Below, piece by piece: positions 1-8,112 of a DNA stretch of 64,000 bases. The first letter of the stretch is position 1; each line of letters begins with the position of its first letter. This stretch comes from Streptomyces angustmyceticus (GTDB lineage: Bacteria; Actinomycetota; Actinomycetes; Streptomycetales; Streptomycetaceae), in contig NZ_CP082945.1 of NCBI RefSeq assembly GCF_019933235.1, positions 7,291,501-7,355,500 of the forward strand, read 5' to 3'. The position numbers and the translations under genes were made by a program. The notes below the pieces were generated by a model, which saw nothing but the letters and a program-made list of their open reading frames with translations, had not been told where the DNA came from and did no database searches.

Positions 1-49
1 ACGGTGGCAGTAGGGCCCGGTCGCCGGCGAGCGGAAGGAGGCGACGGCG

Positions 50-937
50 ATGGAGCATCCGCTGACCGTCGGCACCGATGGGTCGGATGCCGCGTTCCGG
101 TCGCTGGACTGGGCGGCGGACGAGGCGGCGCGCCACGGGCTGCCGCTGCGGATCGTCCATGCCTCCCGCTGGGAGCGCTACGAGGGCACCTCGTCGGCCC
201 CGGACCAGGAACGCCCCGGCGAGCAGGTGCTCGCCGAGAACATCGTGGCGTCCGCCGCCGCACACGCCCGCCGCCGGCACGCCGGCCTGGCGGTCTCGGG
301 CGAGGTGCTGGCCGATGACGCGGTCACCGCCCTGCTGAACGAGGCCCTGCACGCCTCGGTGCTGGTCCTGGGGTCGCGGGGGCTCGGGGAGATCACCGGC
401 CTGCTGCTGGGGTCGGTCAGCCTGACGGTCGCCGCCCGCGCCCGCTGCCCGGTGATCGTGGTACGCGGCGACCCGGCCGGGCTCGCGGGCACCCATGAGC
501 GCATCCTGCTGGGCCTCACCGACCCGGCCGCCGAAAAGGCCGCCGTCCGCTTCGCCCTCCGCGAGGCGGAGGCCCGCCGGTGCACGCTGGACGCGGTGTG
601 CGCCTGGCGCCGCACGGCATCCGACCCGCAGCCCTCCGCCGACGGCCACCGCGACCCCGAGGAGCGGGCGGCGGAGCTGCTCGACGCGGCGCTGGCGGAG
701 GCGACCACGGCGCACCCGGAGGTGCGGGTGCGCCGCTCCCTGGTAGAGGGCCCGGCGCACAAGGTCCTGGTGCACCGCGCGGCCGCCGCCGACCTGCTGG
801 TGGTCGCCGCCCAGCGCCGCCAGGGACACTTCGGCGCCCAGCCCGGCCGGGTGGCGCACACCGCGCTCTGCCACGCCGACTGCCCCGTGGCGGTGGTCCC
901 CCAGCACGCCGGGCCCGCGCCGCGCACCCCTGACTGA
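50..937 (+). CDS. Universal stress protein, tandem UspA domains
   Basis: A 295-residue cytoplasmic protein with two UspA folds, about residues 4-142 and 148-285. The first domain has the nucleotide-binding pattern G-2x-G-9x-G-S (GSRGLG followed by LLLGS). The second repeat has lost most of that pattern (AAQRRQGHFGAQPGR), so only the first half may bind ATP. AGGAGG stands about 10 bases before the ATG, which fixes the start. Streptomyces carry many such proteins, usually in stress or dormancy regulons. It converges on the ABC permease gene with a gap of only 27 bases. The family call is secure; the stress that triggers it is not known. Confidence 0.93.
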   Translation: MEHPLTVGTDGSDAAFRSLDWAADEAARHGLPLRIVHASRWERYEGTSSAPDQERPGEQVLAENIVASAAAHARRRHAGLAVSGEVLADDAVTALLNEALHASVLVLGSRGLGEITGLLLGSVSLTVAARARCPVIVVRGDPAGLAGTHERILLGLTDPAAEKAAVRFALREAEARRCTLDAVCAWRRTASDPQPSADGHRDPEERAAELLDAALAEATTAHPEVRVRRSLVEGPAHKVLVHRAAAADLLVVAAQRRQGHFGAQPGRVAHTALCHADCPVAVVPQHAGPAPRTPD

Positions 938-964
938 GACGCCGCGGACGATCGCGTGACCTGC

Positions 965-2161
965 TCAGCTTGCGCTGAGGGCGGTGGTGGGGTGCAGGCG
1001 GGAGGCGCGTACGGCCGGATACAGACCGGCGACGACACCGATCACGAGCGTGGCGCCCAGACCGCCGGCCAGCGACCAGGGCGGGACCACGGCGATCCAC
1101 CCCTGTGTGCGGGCGAAGGCGAACGTGGCGACGGAGCCCAGCACCGCGCCGGCGGTGCCGCCGAGCGCCGACAGCAGCAGGGATTCGGTGAGGAACTGGA
1201 GACGGATCGCGCCTCGGGTCGCGCCCAGGGCACGCCGCAGTCCGATTTCCGCCCGGCGCTCCAGTACCGAGATGACCATGGTGTTGGCCACGCCCACCCC
1301 GCCGACGAGCAGCGCCACGGTGCCCAGCCCCAGCATCAGCGTCGTCAGCCCCTTGTCGGTGGCGGCCTTGGCCGCCAGGGCGTCGGAGGGGCGGGAGACC
1401 TTCACCGCGGTCTCGTCGCCGGGGTTGACCGTACGGGCCAGGACCCCCTGGACCGCCTCCACCGAGGCGTCCGTGGACCGCTCGAAGACGGTGGTCGGGT
1501 GGCCGTCGAAGCCCAAGTAGCGTTCGGCGGACGGGAATCCGACCAGGGCGATGCGGTCCAGGGTCGGCACGAGCTCGACGGGCGCGAGGATGCCGGTCAC
1601 CACGAACCACCGGTCGTTCAGCAGGATCTTGGCGCCGGGCTCGGTGATGCCGAGGCGGTCCGCGGCGATGGACCCCAGCACGACGGTGGGCAGCCGTTCA
1701 CTGGCGCGGTTCAGCCAGCTCCCTTGGCTGGTACGGGCATTGAGGGCGTCGAGCAGGTCGGGGCGGGCCGCCTGGACCGTGACCCCCGATGCCAGCTCCT
1801 CCGGTACGACATCGCTGCGGCGCACCCGGGCGTTGACGGAGCCGGTGGCGGTGGCGTGCTGGACCGGGCCGATCCGCTCGACCATCGCCACCGCGCTCTT
1901 GGGGAGCTTCACGTCCTGGCCGAGGGCGTTCTTGCCCGCCTCGGCGGTGAGCAGATTGGTGCCCAGCCGGTCCAGCCGGTCGAGCAGGTCGGCGCGGCTG
2001 GACGTGGACAGTCCGACGACCGCGACCATCGTGGCGATGCCGATCGCGATGCCCAGGGCGGACAGGACGACGCGGGCGCGGCGGCTGCGCAGGCCCTCGG
2101 CGCCGGTCCGCAGCACATCGGCCGGCGAGAGCCGGGCCGCCCGGAGCGCGGGGCCGGTCAT
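965..2161 (-). CDS. FtsX/MacB-type ABC transporter permease
   Basis: A 398-residue membrane protein with the MacB/FtsX layout: one N-terminal membrane helix (about residues 33-56), a large extracytoplasmic core, then three C-terminal helices. A charged ERRAEIGLRRALGA stretch follows the second helix, as is typical of FtsX permeases. Its ATG overlaps the stop of the ATPase gene (ATGA), so it is the last gene of a coupled lipoprotein-adaptor-ATPase-permease operon. Such systems export peptides or lipophilic drugs, or act as mechanotransmitters in envelope stress. The substrate cannot be read from sequence. Confidence 0.92.
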   Translation of the reverse strand: MTGPALRAARLSPADVLRTGAEGLRSRRARVVLSALGIAIGIATMVAVVGLSTSSRADLLDRLDRLGTNLLTAEAGKNALGQDVKLPKSAVAMVERIGPVQHATATGSVNARVRRSDVVPEELASGVTVQAARPDLLDALNARTSQGSWLNRASERLPTVVLGSIAADRLGITEPGAKILLNDRWFVVTGILAPVELVPTLDRIALVGFPSAERYLGFDGHPTTVFERSTDASVEAVQGVLARTVNPGDETAVKVSRPSDALAAKAATDKGLTTLMLGLGTVALLVGGVGVANTMVISVLERRAEIGLRRALGATRGAIRLQFLTESLLLSALGGTAGAVLGSVATFAFARTQGWIAVVPPWSLAGGLGATLVIGVVAGLYPAVRASRLHPTTALSAS

Positions 2162-2913
2162 CGGGACACCTCCTCGGTGTGCGCCGCGGGGGAGCCGGCC
2201 GGGCCGGGGGCCGCGCCGGAGTCGGCGACGATCGCGCCGTCGCGAAAGCGGATCCGGCGGGGCAGCGACTCCGCGATCTCGTTGTCGTGGGTGATCACGC
2301 AGACGGTGGTACCGGCGGCGTGCAGTCCGCGGATGAGGTCCATGACCAGCTCCCCGGAGGCGGTGTCCAGGGCGCCGGTCGGCTCGTCCGCGAGCAGCAG
2401 ATCCGGCTCGCCGACCAGCGCGCGGGCAATGGCCACCCGCTGCTTCTCGCCGCCCGAGAGCTGGTGGGCGAGGTGGCCGACCCGGTGTCCGAGGCCCACG
2501 TCCTCCAGGGCGGCGAGGGCCCGGGCACGGCGCTCGCGCAGCGTCGTACCGCCGTAGAGCAGGCCGTCCGCGACATTGTCCTGGGCGCTGCGGCCGGGGG
2601 CGAGGTGGAAGTGCTGGAAGACGAAGCCGATGTGCCGGGCACGCAGCGCGGAGAGCTGGGCGTCGGACAGCCGGCTCACGTCGTATCCGGCCACCCTGAC
2701 CTCGCCCGAGGTGGCCCGGTCGAGGGTGCCGAGCAGATGGAGCAGGGTGGACTTACCGGAGCCGGAGGGGCCGACGATGGCGGCCAGCTCTCCTTGCGCC
2801 ACCCGCAGGTCGACGCCCCGCAGGGCGTCGACGCCGCCGGGGTAGGTCTTGGTGGCGTCCCGGAGTTCGATCACGTCCGGGGGCGTGGTCCGGTCGGTCG
2901 GGGGCTGGGTCAT
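2158..2913 (-). CDS. MacB/LolD-type ABC transporter ATP-binding protein
   Basis: A 251-residue ATPase. Walker A is GPSGSGKS (residues 48-55), the signature is LSGGEKQRVAIARAL, and Walker B runs into LLLADEPTGALD with the D-loop intact. The FQHFHLAPGRSAQDNV Q-loop region is typical of the MacB/LolD group that pairs with FtsX permeases. Both ends overlap neighbours by ATGA, so the ATPase should be made in fixed ratio with the adaptor upstream and the permease downstream. Confidence 0.95.
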   Translation of the reverse strand: MTQPPTDRTTPPDVIELRDATKTYPGGVDALRGVDLRVAQGELAAIVGPSGSGKSTLLHLLGTLDRATSGEVRVAGYDVSRLSDAQLSALRARHIGFVFQHFHLAPGRSAQDNVADGLLYGGTTLRERRARALAALEDVGLGHRVGHLAHQLSGGEKQRVAIARALVGEPDLLLADEPTGALDTASGELVMDLIRGLHAAGTTVCVITHDNEIAESLPRRIRFRDGAIVADSGAAPGPAGSPAAHTEEVSR

Positions 2914-4022
2914 TGCTCGGCCGCTCCGACCTTCATGCCCTCGGCCAGTCCGGCGCCGCTGACCTCGATGCGGCCGTCGGCCGTCAGACCGGTCTCGACC
3001 CGCACCAGGTGCGTCCCGCTGCCCCGGACCACCTCCAGCCCGTAGCCGCCCTCGCGCAGCGCGACGACCGCTTCGACCGGCACCGTCAGCACGTCCTTGC
3101 GGCTCTCGCTGACGAACTTCACGCTCAGCGTGCCCTGTTTGTCCTTCGGGCCGAGCTCGGTGCCGCCGTCGAGCGTGATCTCGACCTCGACGCCACCGTT
3201 GGCGGACGCGTCACCGGAGCCGGTGCCGGCCCCGCCCTCAGCGGACCCGGAGTCCTCGGGGGTGACCGTCCCGCTGACCTTGCCGCGTGCGGTGGCTCCG
3301 CTGGGCAGCGCGACCTCCACCTTGGTGCCCATGGTGGCCAGCGCCCGGTCGGCCTGGTCGAGGGAGGCCCGTACGACCGGCTTGGTGGAGGCGACCGTCA
3401 GCACCGGCTTCTCCGGGCCGATCGCATCGGCCAGGGCGGCGTCGGCGGCCACCACGCGCACGGGACCGCGCTGGAAGACGATGTCCCCCTTGCCGATCCG
3501 GCCGTCGGCATCGTCGATCCCGAGGGACTTCTGCCACGCCTCGACGGCGGCCGCGGTCGCCTCGTCGAAGCGGACATCCACATACAGCCGGGAGCCGAAG
3601 CCCAGGTCACGGAGGTTGCGCTCCAACTGGAGCACGTCCGGGCCGCGGTCTCCGGCCTTCATCGCGCGGAACATCGGTGTCGGACCGTAGAGGAGGACCA
3701 CCGGCCGGGCGTCGCGCTCGTAGAGGCGCTGCCCGAGCGAGACGATCCGCCCCGGCTCCGCGGCCTTGGTGACCGTGCCGTCCACGGCGGATTTCACCAC
3801 CCGGCGCTGTGCGTAGTCCAGGCGTCCGTCCACGGTCTTGCTCTGGACGAGGTCGGTCCGGGTGATCTCGGTCGTCGAGGGCGGCGACTTCTGGCGTCGG
3901 CCGTCGGCCGAGCCGCCCTCGCCGGTCTCGGTGAGGAGCATGACACCGGCCGTCGCGGCGGTCGCGGTGACCGCCGCGGCCAGTGCGACGAGCGGGCGGC
4001 GGCGCCTTGCTGCGGCGCTCAC
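2910..4022 (-). CDS. Membrane-fusion adaptor with peptidoglycan-binding domain
   Basis: A 370-residue membrane-anchored protein. The GTG start overlaps the stop of the preceding lipoprotein gene (GTGA), and the first in-frame residues (VSAAARRRRPLVALAAAV) form a basic anchor with one membrane helix (about 10-28). A PGB_1 peptidoglycan-binding repeat follows in the middle (GDRGPDVLQLERNLRDLGF ... AVEAWQKSLG). The second half has the beta-barrel/hairpin segments of HlyD/MacA adaptors, ending in LTVPVEAVVALREGGYGLEVV. This is the usual Gram-positive form of MacA: it bridges permease and cell wall rather than an outer-membrane channel. The 223 codons open upstream of the GTG belong to another reading frame and are not used. 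Confidence 0.88.
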   Translation of the reverse strand: MSAAARRRRPLVALAAAVTATAATAGVMLLTETGEGGSADGRRQKSPPSTTEITRTDLVQSKTVDGRLDYAQRRVVKSAVDGTVTKAAEPGRIVSLGQRLYERDARPVVLLYGPTPMFRAMKAGDRGPDVLQLERNLRDLGFGSRLYVDVRFDEATAAAVEAWQKSLGIDDADGRIGKGDIVFQRGPVRVVAADAALADAIGPEKPVLTVASTKPVVRASLDQADRALATMGTKVEVALPSGATARGKVSGTVTPEDSGSAEGGAGTGSGDASANGGVEVEITLDGGTELGPKDKQGTLSVKFVSESRKDVLTVPVEAVVALREGGYGLEVVRGSGTHLVRVETGLTADGRIEVSGAGLAEGMKVGAAEQ

Positions 4023-4648
4023 TGCATGCCGTCCAGACCGTCGAGCAGCTTGCCCTTGCACGCCTGGCGGGCCTGCTTGTACGTGGGAGAGTCCCGGGAC
4101 ACCTCGGGCGAGCTGGGGTTCGCGTCCCCTCCGGGGAGGACGTTGCCGTCCCGCAGCTGCGGGTTGGTGAACTTCGATACGCCGTGAGCGCGCATGCACT
4201 TGGCGTGCGCGAGCATCGACTCGTATTCCTTCTGGGTGTCGCGGCGCGGCTCCAGCTTCGAGGCGTCGAGCATGTCCTTGGTGCACACGCCGCCCTTGCC
4301 GCCCTTGCTGATCTCCTCGTTCCCCGGCTTCTGCTGGAGCTGGTCGATCTTCGACCAGTCGAGGTAGCCGCTCAGCTTGGGGTCGGGGAAGTCCTTGTCG
4401 ACGTTCTTGCGCATGCACTGGACGTACTTCATCTGCGCGTCGTAGAAAGCGCTCTTGCCCTGGGCCGCGCCGCCCGCGGCCCCGGATCCGTCCTTCGACC
4501 CGCCTGCGGAGGGCGCGTCGACGACCGAGGCCACACCGTCGTCGGACGACTCGGCACCGCCGCAGGCGGAGGTCAGGAGGAGGGCGGGCACAGCGATCAG
4601 CAGCGCGAGGCGCGCTGTCCGGGAGCGGGAGGATGTCTGCTGGGTCAT
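4019..4648 (-). CDS. Secreted lipoprotein with two CMR repeats, first gene of the ABC operon
   Basis: A 209-residue protein starting MTQQTSSRSRTARLALL, with a signal peptide ending in the lipobox LLTSAC (Cys about residue 29). A low-complexity Ser/Gly/Asp linker is followed by two similar half-domains, QCMRKNVDKDFPDPK and KCMRAHGVSKFTNPQ, each with a conserved Cys-Met-Arg. Two further cysteines (VCTKDM and QACKGK) give two potential disulfides. Proteins with this repeat sit beside MacA-like adaptors in many actinobacteria; their function is not established. It probably works outside the membrane with the transporter. The operon is divergent from the two-component system, so regulation by it is likely. 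Confidence 0.85.
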   Translation of the reverse strand: MTQQTSSRSRTARLALLIAVPALLLTSACGGAESSDDGVASVVDAPSAGGSKDGSGAAGGAAQGKSAFYDAQMKYVQCMRKNVDKDFPDPKLSGYLDWSKIDQLQQKPGNEEISKGGKGGVCTKDMLDASKLEPRRDTQKEYESMLAHAKCMRAHGVSKFTNPQLRDGNVLPGGDANPSSPEVSRDSPTYKQARQACKGKLLDGLDGMQ

Positions 4649-4767
4649 GCGGCCAGTTTCCGGGTCGTGGTTGGTGGCCGCTCCATGGCCGCATGATGAG
4701 AACGTAACAATGCCGCCGGATTGCTCTTCGCCCTGTGGATAAGTCCTGAGCTGCACAAACGCTCGCC

Positions 4768-4773
4768 CATAAT
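4768..4773 (+). promoter_or_regulatory. Candidate -10 element for a leaderless response-regulator mRNA
   Basis: CATAAT lies seven bases before the ATG at 4781. No Shine-Dalgarno-like sequence precedes that ATG (AATCGGCTGC only). A transcript from this hexamer would start at or within a base or two of the ATG, giving a leaderless message. The -35 region is not convincing. Confidence 0.45.
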
Positions 4774-4780
4774 CGGCTGC

Positions 4781-5467
4781 ATGCCGCACGTGTTGCTGAT
4801 CGAGGACGACATGTCCGTACGGGACGGAATGGAACTTGTGCTGCGCCGGCACGGCCACGAGGTCGATGCCGTCGCCACCGGTGAGGCCGGCCTGCAGGTG
4901 CTGTCCCGGCCCCGCGGCGGCGGCATCGAGATCGCGGTGGTCGACCTGATGCTGCCCGGCATCGACGGCTTCGAGGTCTGCCGCCGTATCCGCGCTCGCG
5001 GCCAACTGCCGATCATCATGCTCACCTCGCGCGGCGACGACCTCGACGTGGTCAGCGGCCTGGAGGCCGGCGCCGACGACTACGTGGTCAAACCGATCAC
5101 CGGCCGGGTGCTGGAGGCCCGCATCCGGGCGGCCCTGCGCCGGGCCGGGCCGCTCACGCGCACGGAGCGCGACGACTTCGCCGGGCTCGTCATCGACCGG
5201 GCCGGCCTGACCGTCACCAAACACGGCACCCCGATCCCCCTCCCGCCCACCGAACTGCGGCTGCTGCTGGAGCTGTCCGCCTCCCCGGGCCGGGTCCTCA
5301 GCCGCGAACAGCTCCTCGAACTCGTCTGGGAACACGACTTCCTGGGGGACTCGCGGCTGGTGGACGCGGCCGTCGGGCGGCTGCGCGCCAAGCTGGAGGA
5401 CGTCCCCGCCAAGCCGCGCTACATCCAGACGGTGCGCGGCTTCGGCTATCGCTTCGGGCCGCTGTGA
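4781..5467 (+). CDS. OmpR/PhoB-family response regulator
   Basis: A 228-residue transcription factor. The receiver domain (about 1-118) has the acidic pocket EDD at 9-11, phospho-acceptor Asp55 in VVDLMLPGIDGFE, the conserved Thr/Ser (MLTSRGD) and Lys (VVKPITG). A winged-helix DNA-binding domain (about 130-228) ends in the typical YIQTVRGFGYRF. Its stop overlaps the GTG of the kinase gene. It is transcribed divergently from the lipoprotein-adaptor-ABC operon, the usual arrangement for a regulator that controls an envelope-stress exporter. The ATG at 4781 was chosen because the receiver begins there; an upstream in-frame ATG at 4721 would add 20 unrelated residues. Confidence 0.95.
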   Translation: MPHVLLIEDDMSVRDGMELVLRRHGHEVDAVATGEAGLQVLSRPRGGGIEIAVVDLMLPGIDGFEVCRRIRARGQLPIIMLTSRGDDLDVVSGLEAGADDYVVKPITGRVLEARIRAALRRAGPLTRTERDDFAGLVIDRAGLTVTKHGTPIPLPPTELRLLLELSASPGRVLSREQLLELVWEHDFLGDSRLVDAAVGRLRAKLEDVPAKPRYIQTVRGFGYRFGPL

Positions 5468-7002
5468 GGGCCGCGAAGCAGGCGGCCGCGAAGACCGCCC
5501 CGGGGACGGTCGCCCGGCCCCCGACGACGACGGAAGGGGGCGGCGGACGGCCCCGGCGCCGGCTGCCGCGCGTGGACGGGCTGCGCGGGCGTCTCCTGAT
5601 CACCGTCGTCGTGGTCGCCCTGATCAGCGCGGTCACCGCCACGGCGCTGGCGTACCGGGAATCGCGCGACGCGGTCCTCAAGCGGGCCCAGAACGCCGCC
5701 GTGGACGACTTCCGCGGCCGGGTCGAGCAGCTGGTGCCGGAGATCGACGTCCCCATCGACCCCCGGTCCATGGCCCGCTTCGCGAGCAAGGTCTCGTCCG
5801 GCCTGCGCGGCTCGCTCGTCGTCGTGCAGTACCGCGACTTCACCGTCGGCTCCGACCCGTCCGCCGACCGGACCCGGATCACTCCAGAACTCCGCGTGGC
5901 CGTACGCGCCCACCCCCGGGTCTCCCTGCAGCGGGTGCAGTACGCCGGGAAGCCCTGGCTGGTCCTCGGCGCCCCGGTCGGCCTCGGCCCGCCGTCGGGT
6001 CCGGGCGCCGCCGCGCAGCCGTCCGGTGTCGAGATATTCGCGGTCGTCTCCCTGGCGGAGGAGGAACGCGACACCGCAGAGCTGGTGCGCAGCGTCCAGG
6101 GCGGCCTGGTGCCGGTGGTGCTGCTGGCCGTTCTCCTGGCGCTGCTCGCGGCCCGTACGGTGCTGCGACCGGTCCGCCGCCTGGCGCGGGCCACGCGCCG
6201 GCTGGCCACCGGCGAGCTGAGCATCCGGGTCGAGGAGAAGGGACGCGACGAACTGGCCGAGCTGGCCCACACCTTCAACGAGACGGCCGGCACGCTGGAG
6301 CACACCGTCGGCGAGCTGCGCGAACAGGAGGCCCTGGCCCGCCGCTTCGTCGCCGACGTCTCCCACGAGCTGCGCACCCCGCTCGCCGCCATGACCATGG
6401 TCTGCGGCGTGCTGGACGAGGACGCCGACCAACTCACCCCGGACACCGCACACGCGGCCCGTACGGTCAGCGCCGAGACCGCCAAGCTGGCCCGGCTCGT
6501 CGACGACCTCATCGAGATATCCCGCTTCGACGCCCGGGCCGTGGCGCTCACCGTCCACGAACTCGACCTGGCCGAGGCGATACGCGCCTCGCTCGCCGCC
6601 CGCTGCTGGACCCACCGGGTCGAGACCGATCTGCCCCCGGGCATACGGGCCCGGCTCGACCGCCGCCGCCTGGACGTCATCGTCGCCAACCTCGTCGCCA
6701 ACGCCCTGCGGCACGGCGCACCGCCGGTGACCGTCACCGTGCGGGCCGAGGACGACCGGCTGACCGTCTCGGTCGCCGACCACGGCCCCGGACTGCCCCC
6801 CGAGGCCGCCCGCCATGTGTTCGACCGCTTCTACAAGGCCGACAGCTCCCGCGCCCGCTCCGAGGGGAGCGGCCTGGGGATGGCCATCGCCCTGGAGAAC
6901 GCGCGCCTGCACGGCGGCACGATAGAGATCGCGCCCCGGACGCCCGGCACCGGCGCCGTTTTCACCCTCCGCCTCCCCCTCCGGACGGACTCCGCCTCAT
7001 GA
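5464..7002 (+). CDS. Membrane sensor histidine kinase
   Basis: A 512-residue partner of the preceding regulator. It has a basic N-terminus, a first membrane helix at about 40-62, an extracytoplasmic sensor of about 150 residues, a second helix near 220-240 and a HAMP linker (VLRPVRRLARATRRLATGEL). The H-box is VADVSHELRTPL with phosphorylated His301. The N-box is ANLVANALRHG, the G1 box DHGPGLP, and the G2 box SGLGMAIALENARLHGG. The GTG start overlaps the stop of the regulator (GTGA), so the two are coupled. The sensor domain matches no family I recognise; the context suggests sensing of envelope or antibiotic stress. Confidence 0.94.
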   Translation: MRAAKQAAAKTAPGTVARPPTTTEGGGGRPRRRLPRVDGLRGRLLITVVVVALISAVTATALAYRESRDAVLKRAQNAAVDDFRGRVEQLVPEIDVPIDPRSMARFASKVSSGLRGSLVVVQYRDFTVGSDPSADRTRITPELRVAVRAHPRVSLQRVQYAGKPWLVLGAPVGLGPPSGPGAAAQPSGVEIFAVVSLAEEERDTAELVRSVQGGLVPVVLLAVLLALLAARTVLRPVRRLARATRRLATGELSIRVEEKGRDELAELAHTFNETAGTLEHTVGELREQEALARRFVADVSHELRTPLAAMTMVCGVLDEDADQLTPDTAHAARTVSAETAKLARLVDDLIEISRFDARAVALTVHELDLAEAIRASLAARCWTHRVETDLPPGIRARLDRRRLDVIVANLVANALRHGAPPVTVTVRAEDDRLTVSVADHGPGLPPEAARHVFDRFYKADSSRARSEGSGLGMAIALENARLHGGTIEIAPRTPGTGAVFTLRLPLRTDSAS

Positions 7003-7493
7003 CCCGCCGCCGCACCGCCCTCCTCTGCGGTCTGCTCACCCTGGCCGCCACGGGCTGCGGCATCCGCCCCACCGGCGTCACCGACGGCGGTACGGCTCCC
7101 TCCGGGATCTCGAAGGGCATGCGGGTCTACTTCGCCTCCGACAACGGCCCGCGCGGAGTGTCCCGGCCCGGTGTCACCGTGGACCAACTCGACGATGTCT
7201 TCAAGCTGTTGGCCGGCGGCCCCACCGCCGGGGAGCGGGCGAACGGGCTCGCCGATCTGGTCCCCGAGAACGCGGGCTTCCACGCCACCAGCACCCGCGG
7301 CCACATCACCCTCCGTGCCACAGGTCCCTTCATCGTGTCGCCCCAGAACCAGAGCACCGGCCAACTGGTCTGCACCCTCGCCCGCGCCGAGGTCCTGATC
7401 CACGGCACCCGCCCGGACAAGGTCCAGGTGACCCTCGTCGGCGACGAAGGGCGCGCCGGCCCGTACCAGTGCCAGCAGTTCCTGCAGCGCTGA
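6999..7493 (+). CDS. Small lipoprotein co-transcribed with the sensor kinase
   Basis: A 164-residue protein beginning MTRRRTALLCGLLTLAATGC, a clear lipoprotein signal with lipobox LAATGC. The mature part has a compact GerMN-like look (VYFASDNGPRGV ... VTVDQLDDVFKLLAGGPTAGE ... LVCTLARAEVL), with two cysteines near the end. The ATG overlaps the stop of the kinase gene (ATGA). Similar lipoproteins sit after sensor kinases in many Streptomyces and could tune signal perception outside the membrane. The family assignment is by general resemblance only. Confidence 0.85.
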   Translation: MTRRRTALLCGLLTLAATGCGIRPTGVTDGGTAPSGISKGMRVYFASDNGPRGVSRPGVTVDQLDDVFKLLAGGPTAGERANGLADLVPENAGFHATSTRGHITLRATGPFIVSPQNQSTGQLVCTLARAEVLIHGTRPDKVQVTLVGDEGRAGPYQCQQFLQR

Positions 7494-7504
7494 GCCGGCA
7501 TCAC

Positions 7505-7644
7505 GCAAAAGGGGCCCTTCCCCGTACGAGGAAGGGCCCCTTGGTAGAGCGCCCGGCAGGCCTTGCACCTGCATCTCCCACCGGCTGGTGGACGTCTTTC
7601 CTTGGACCACAGACGCGCGGTTCCGGCCCGAGGGCCGAAGCTGC
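7505..7644 (-). ncRNA. Candidate small RNA of about 140 nt, family unknown
   Basis: On the minus strand a perfect -10 box TATGAT lies at 7656-7651, giving a predicted start near 7644. The transcript would end at a 13-bp hairpin followed by four U residues (see terminator). Between them lie several short hairpins: GGCCC-TC-GGGCC, CCACC-AGCC-GGTGG, and GCAGG paired with CCTGC. No convincing reading frame fills the interval. The region is independent of the lipoprotein gene on the other strand. Conserved Streptomyces sRNAs with similar strong terminators exist (scr5239 is one to compare), but I cannot confirm a match. Confidence 0.45.
7509..7542. terminator. Strong stem-loop terminator serving both directions
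   Basis: A perfect 13-bp inverted repeat, AAGGGGCCCTTCC and its complement, is separated by an 8-base loop. The A-run at 7507-7510 becomes a U-tract on the minus strand, so the best fit is the end of a leftward transcript (the candidate sRNA). It also lies 15 bases after the stop of the rightward lipoprotein gene and can end that operon. Confidence 0.8.
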
Positions 7645-8112
7645 ATCATGATCATACCGCATCGGCGCACCGACGGCACACCCAGCGCCTGCCTGCCCCC
7701 TCGCGCTGAAACCGCGTCCGGGGTGGGCAGTCGCGAGGGGGGCGGTCCACGCTCCTGCCTGACTGTCCGTCTGAACTGCGCGACGTGCGGCGATATGGCC
7801 GAATGGACGGACGAGGAATGGGGGCGCGTTCATGTCAATGGGGTTTTCCCTACAAGCGCGCTGACGGTTCGGCCGTCCGGCATCGAAGGAATTAGGGTCG
7901 GAGTCAGGCGCGCCAGGGGGATGGGTATGGCCCACGCCGTGGCTCACCTTCCAGAAGAATTCCAGGAGTTCCGTGCCCCACGTATTCGTCACAGCCGCCT
8001 GAAATGGTGCGCGATTGCTGCCACCGCCAGGCGGGAACGCAGCCGCGCGCACTGCGGCCTCGCTGCTTCGGGCGCTCGACGAATGCGGTCAACACCACCC
8101 CAGGAGATCGGG
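7645..8112. other. Gene-free interval before the O-methyltransferase gene
   Basis: About 470 bases without a supportable gene. The left end holds the promoter of the candidate small RNA. The right part is richer in A/T than its surroundings (for example around 7830-7860 and 7955-7995) and presumably carries the methyltransferase promoter. An in-frame extension of the methyltransferase through this stretch exists but has no family resemblance and poor codon use. Confidence 0.5.

Noticed and set aside
956..2557. Long plus-strand open frame of over 500 codons opposite the ABC genes
   Set aside because: It is a mirror of the real minus-strand genes caused by high GC, has no domain, and is rich in Gly/Arg/Gln. 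Many such shadows exist across the window.
7541..7585. tRNA-like stretch on the plus strand (TTGGTAGAGCGCCCGG, then CTTGCAC)
   Set aside because: It resembles a D-arm and an alanine anticodon loop, but there is no matching acceptor stem, no T-arm and no paired D-stem upstream. The minus-strand sRNA reading explains the hairpins better.
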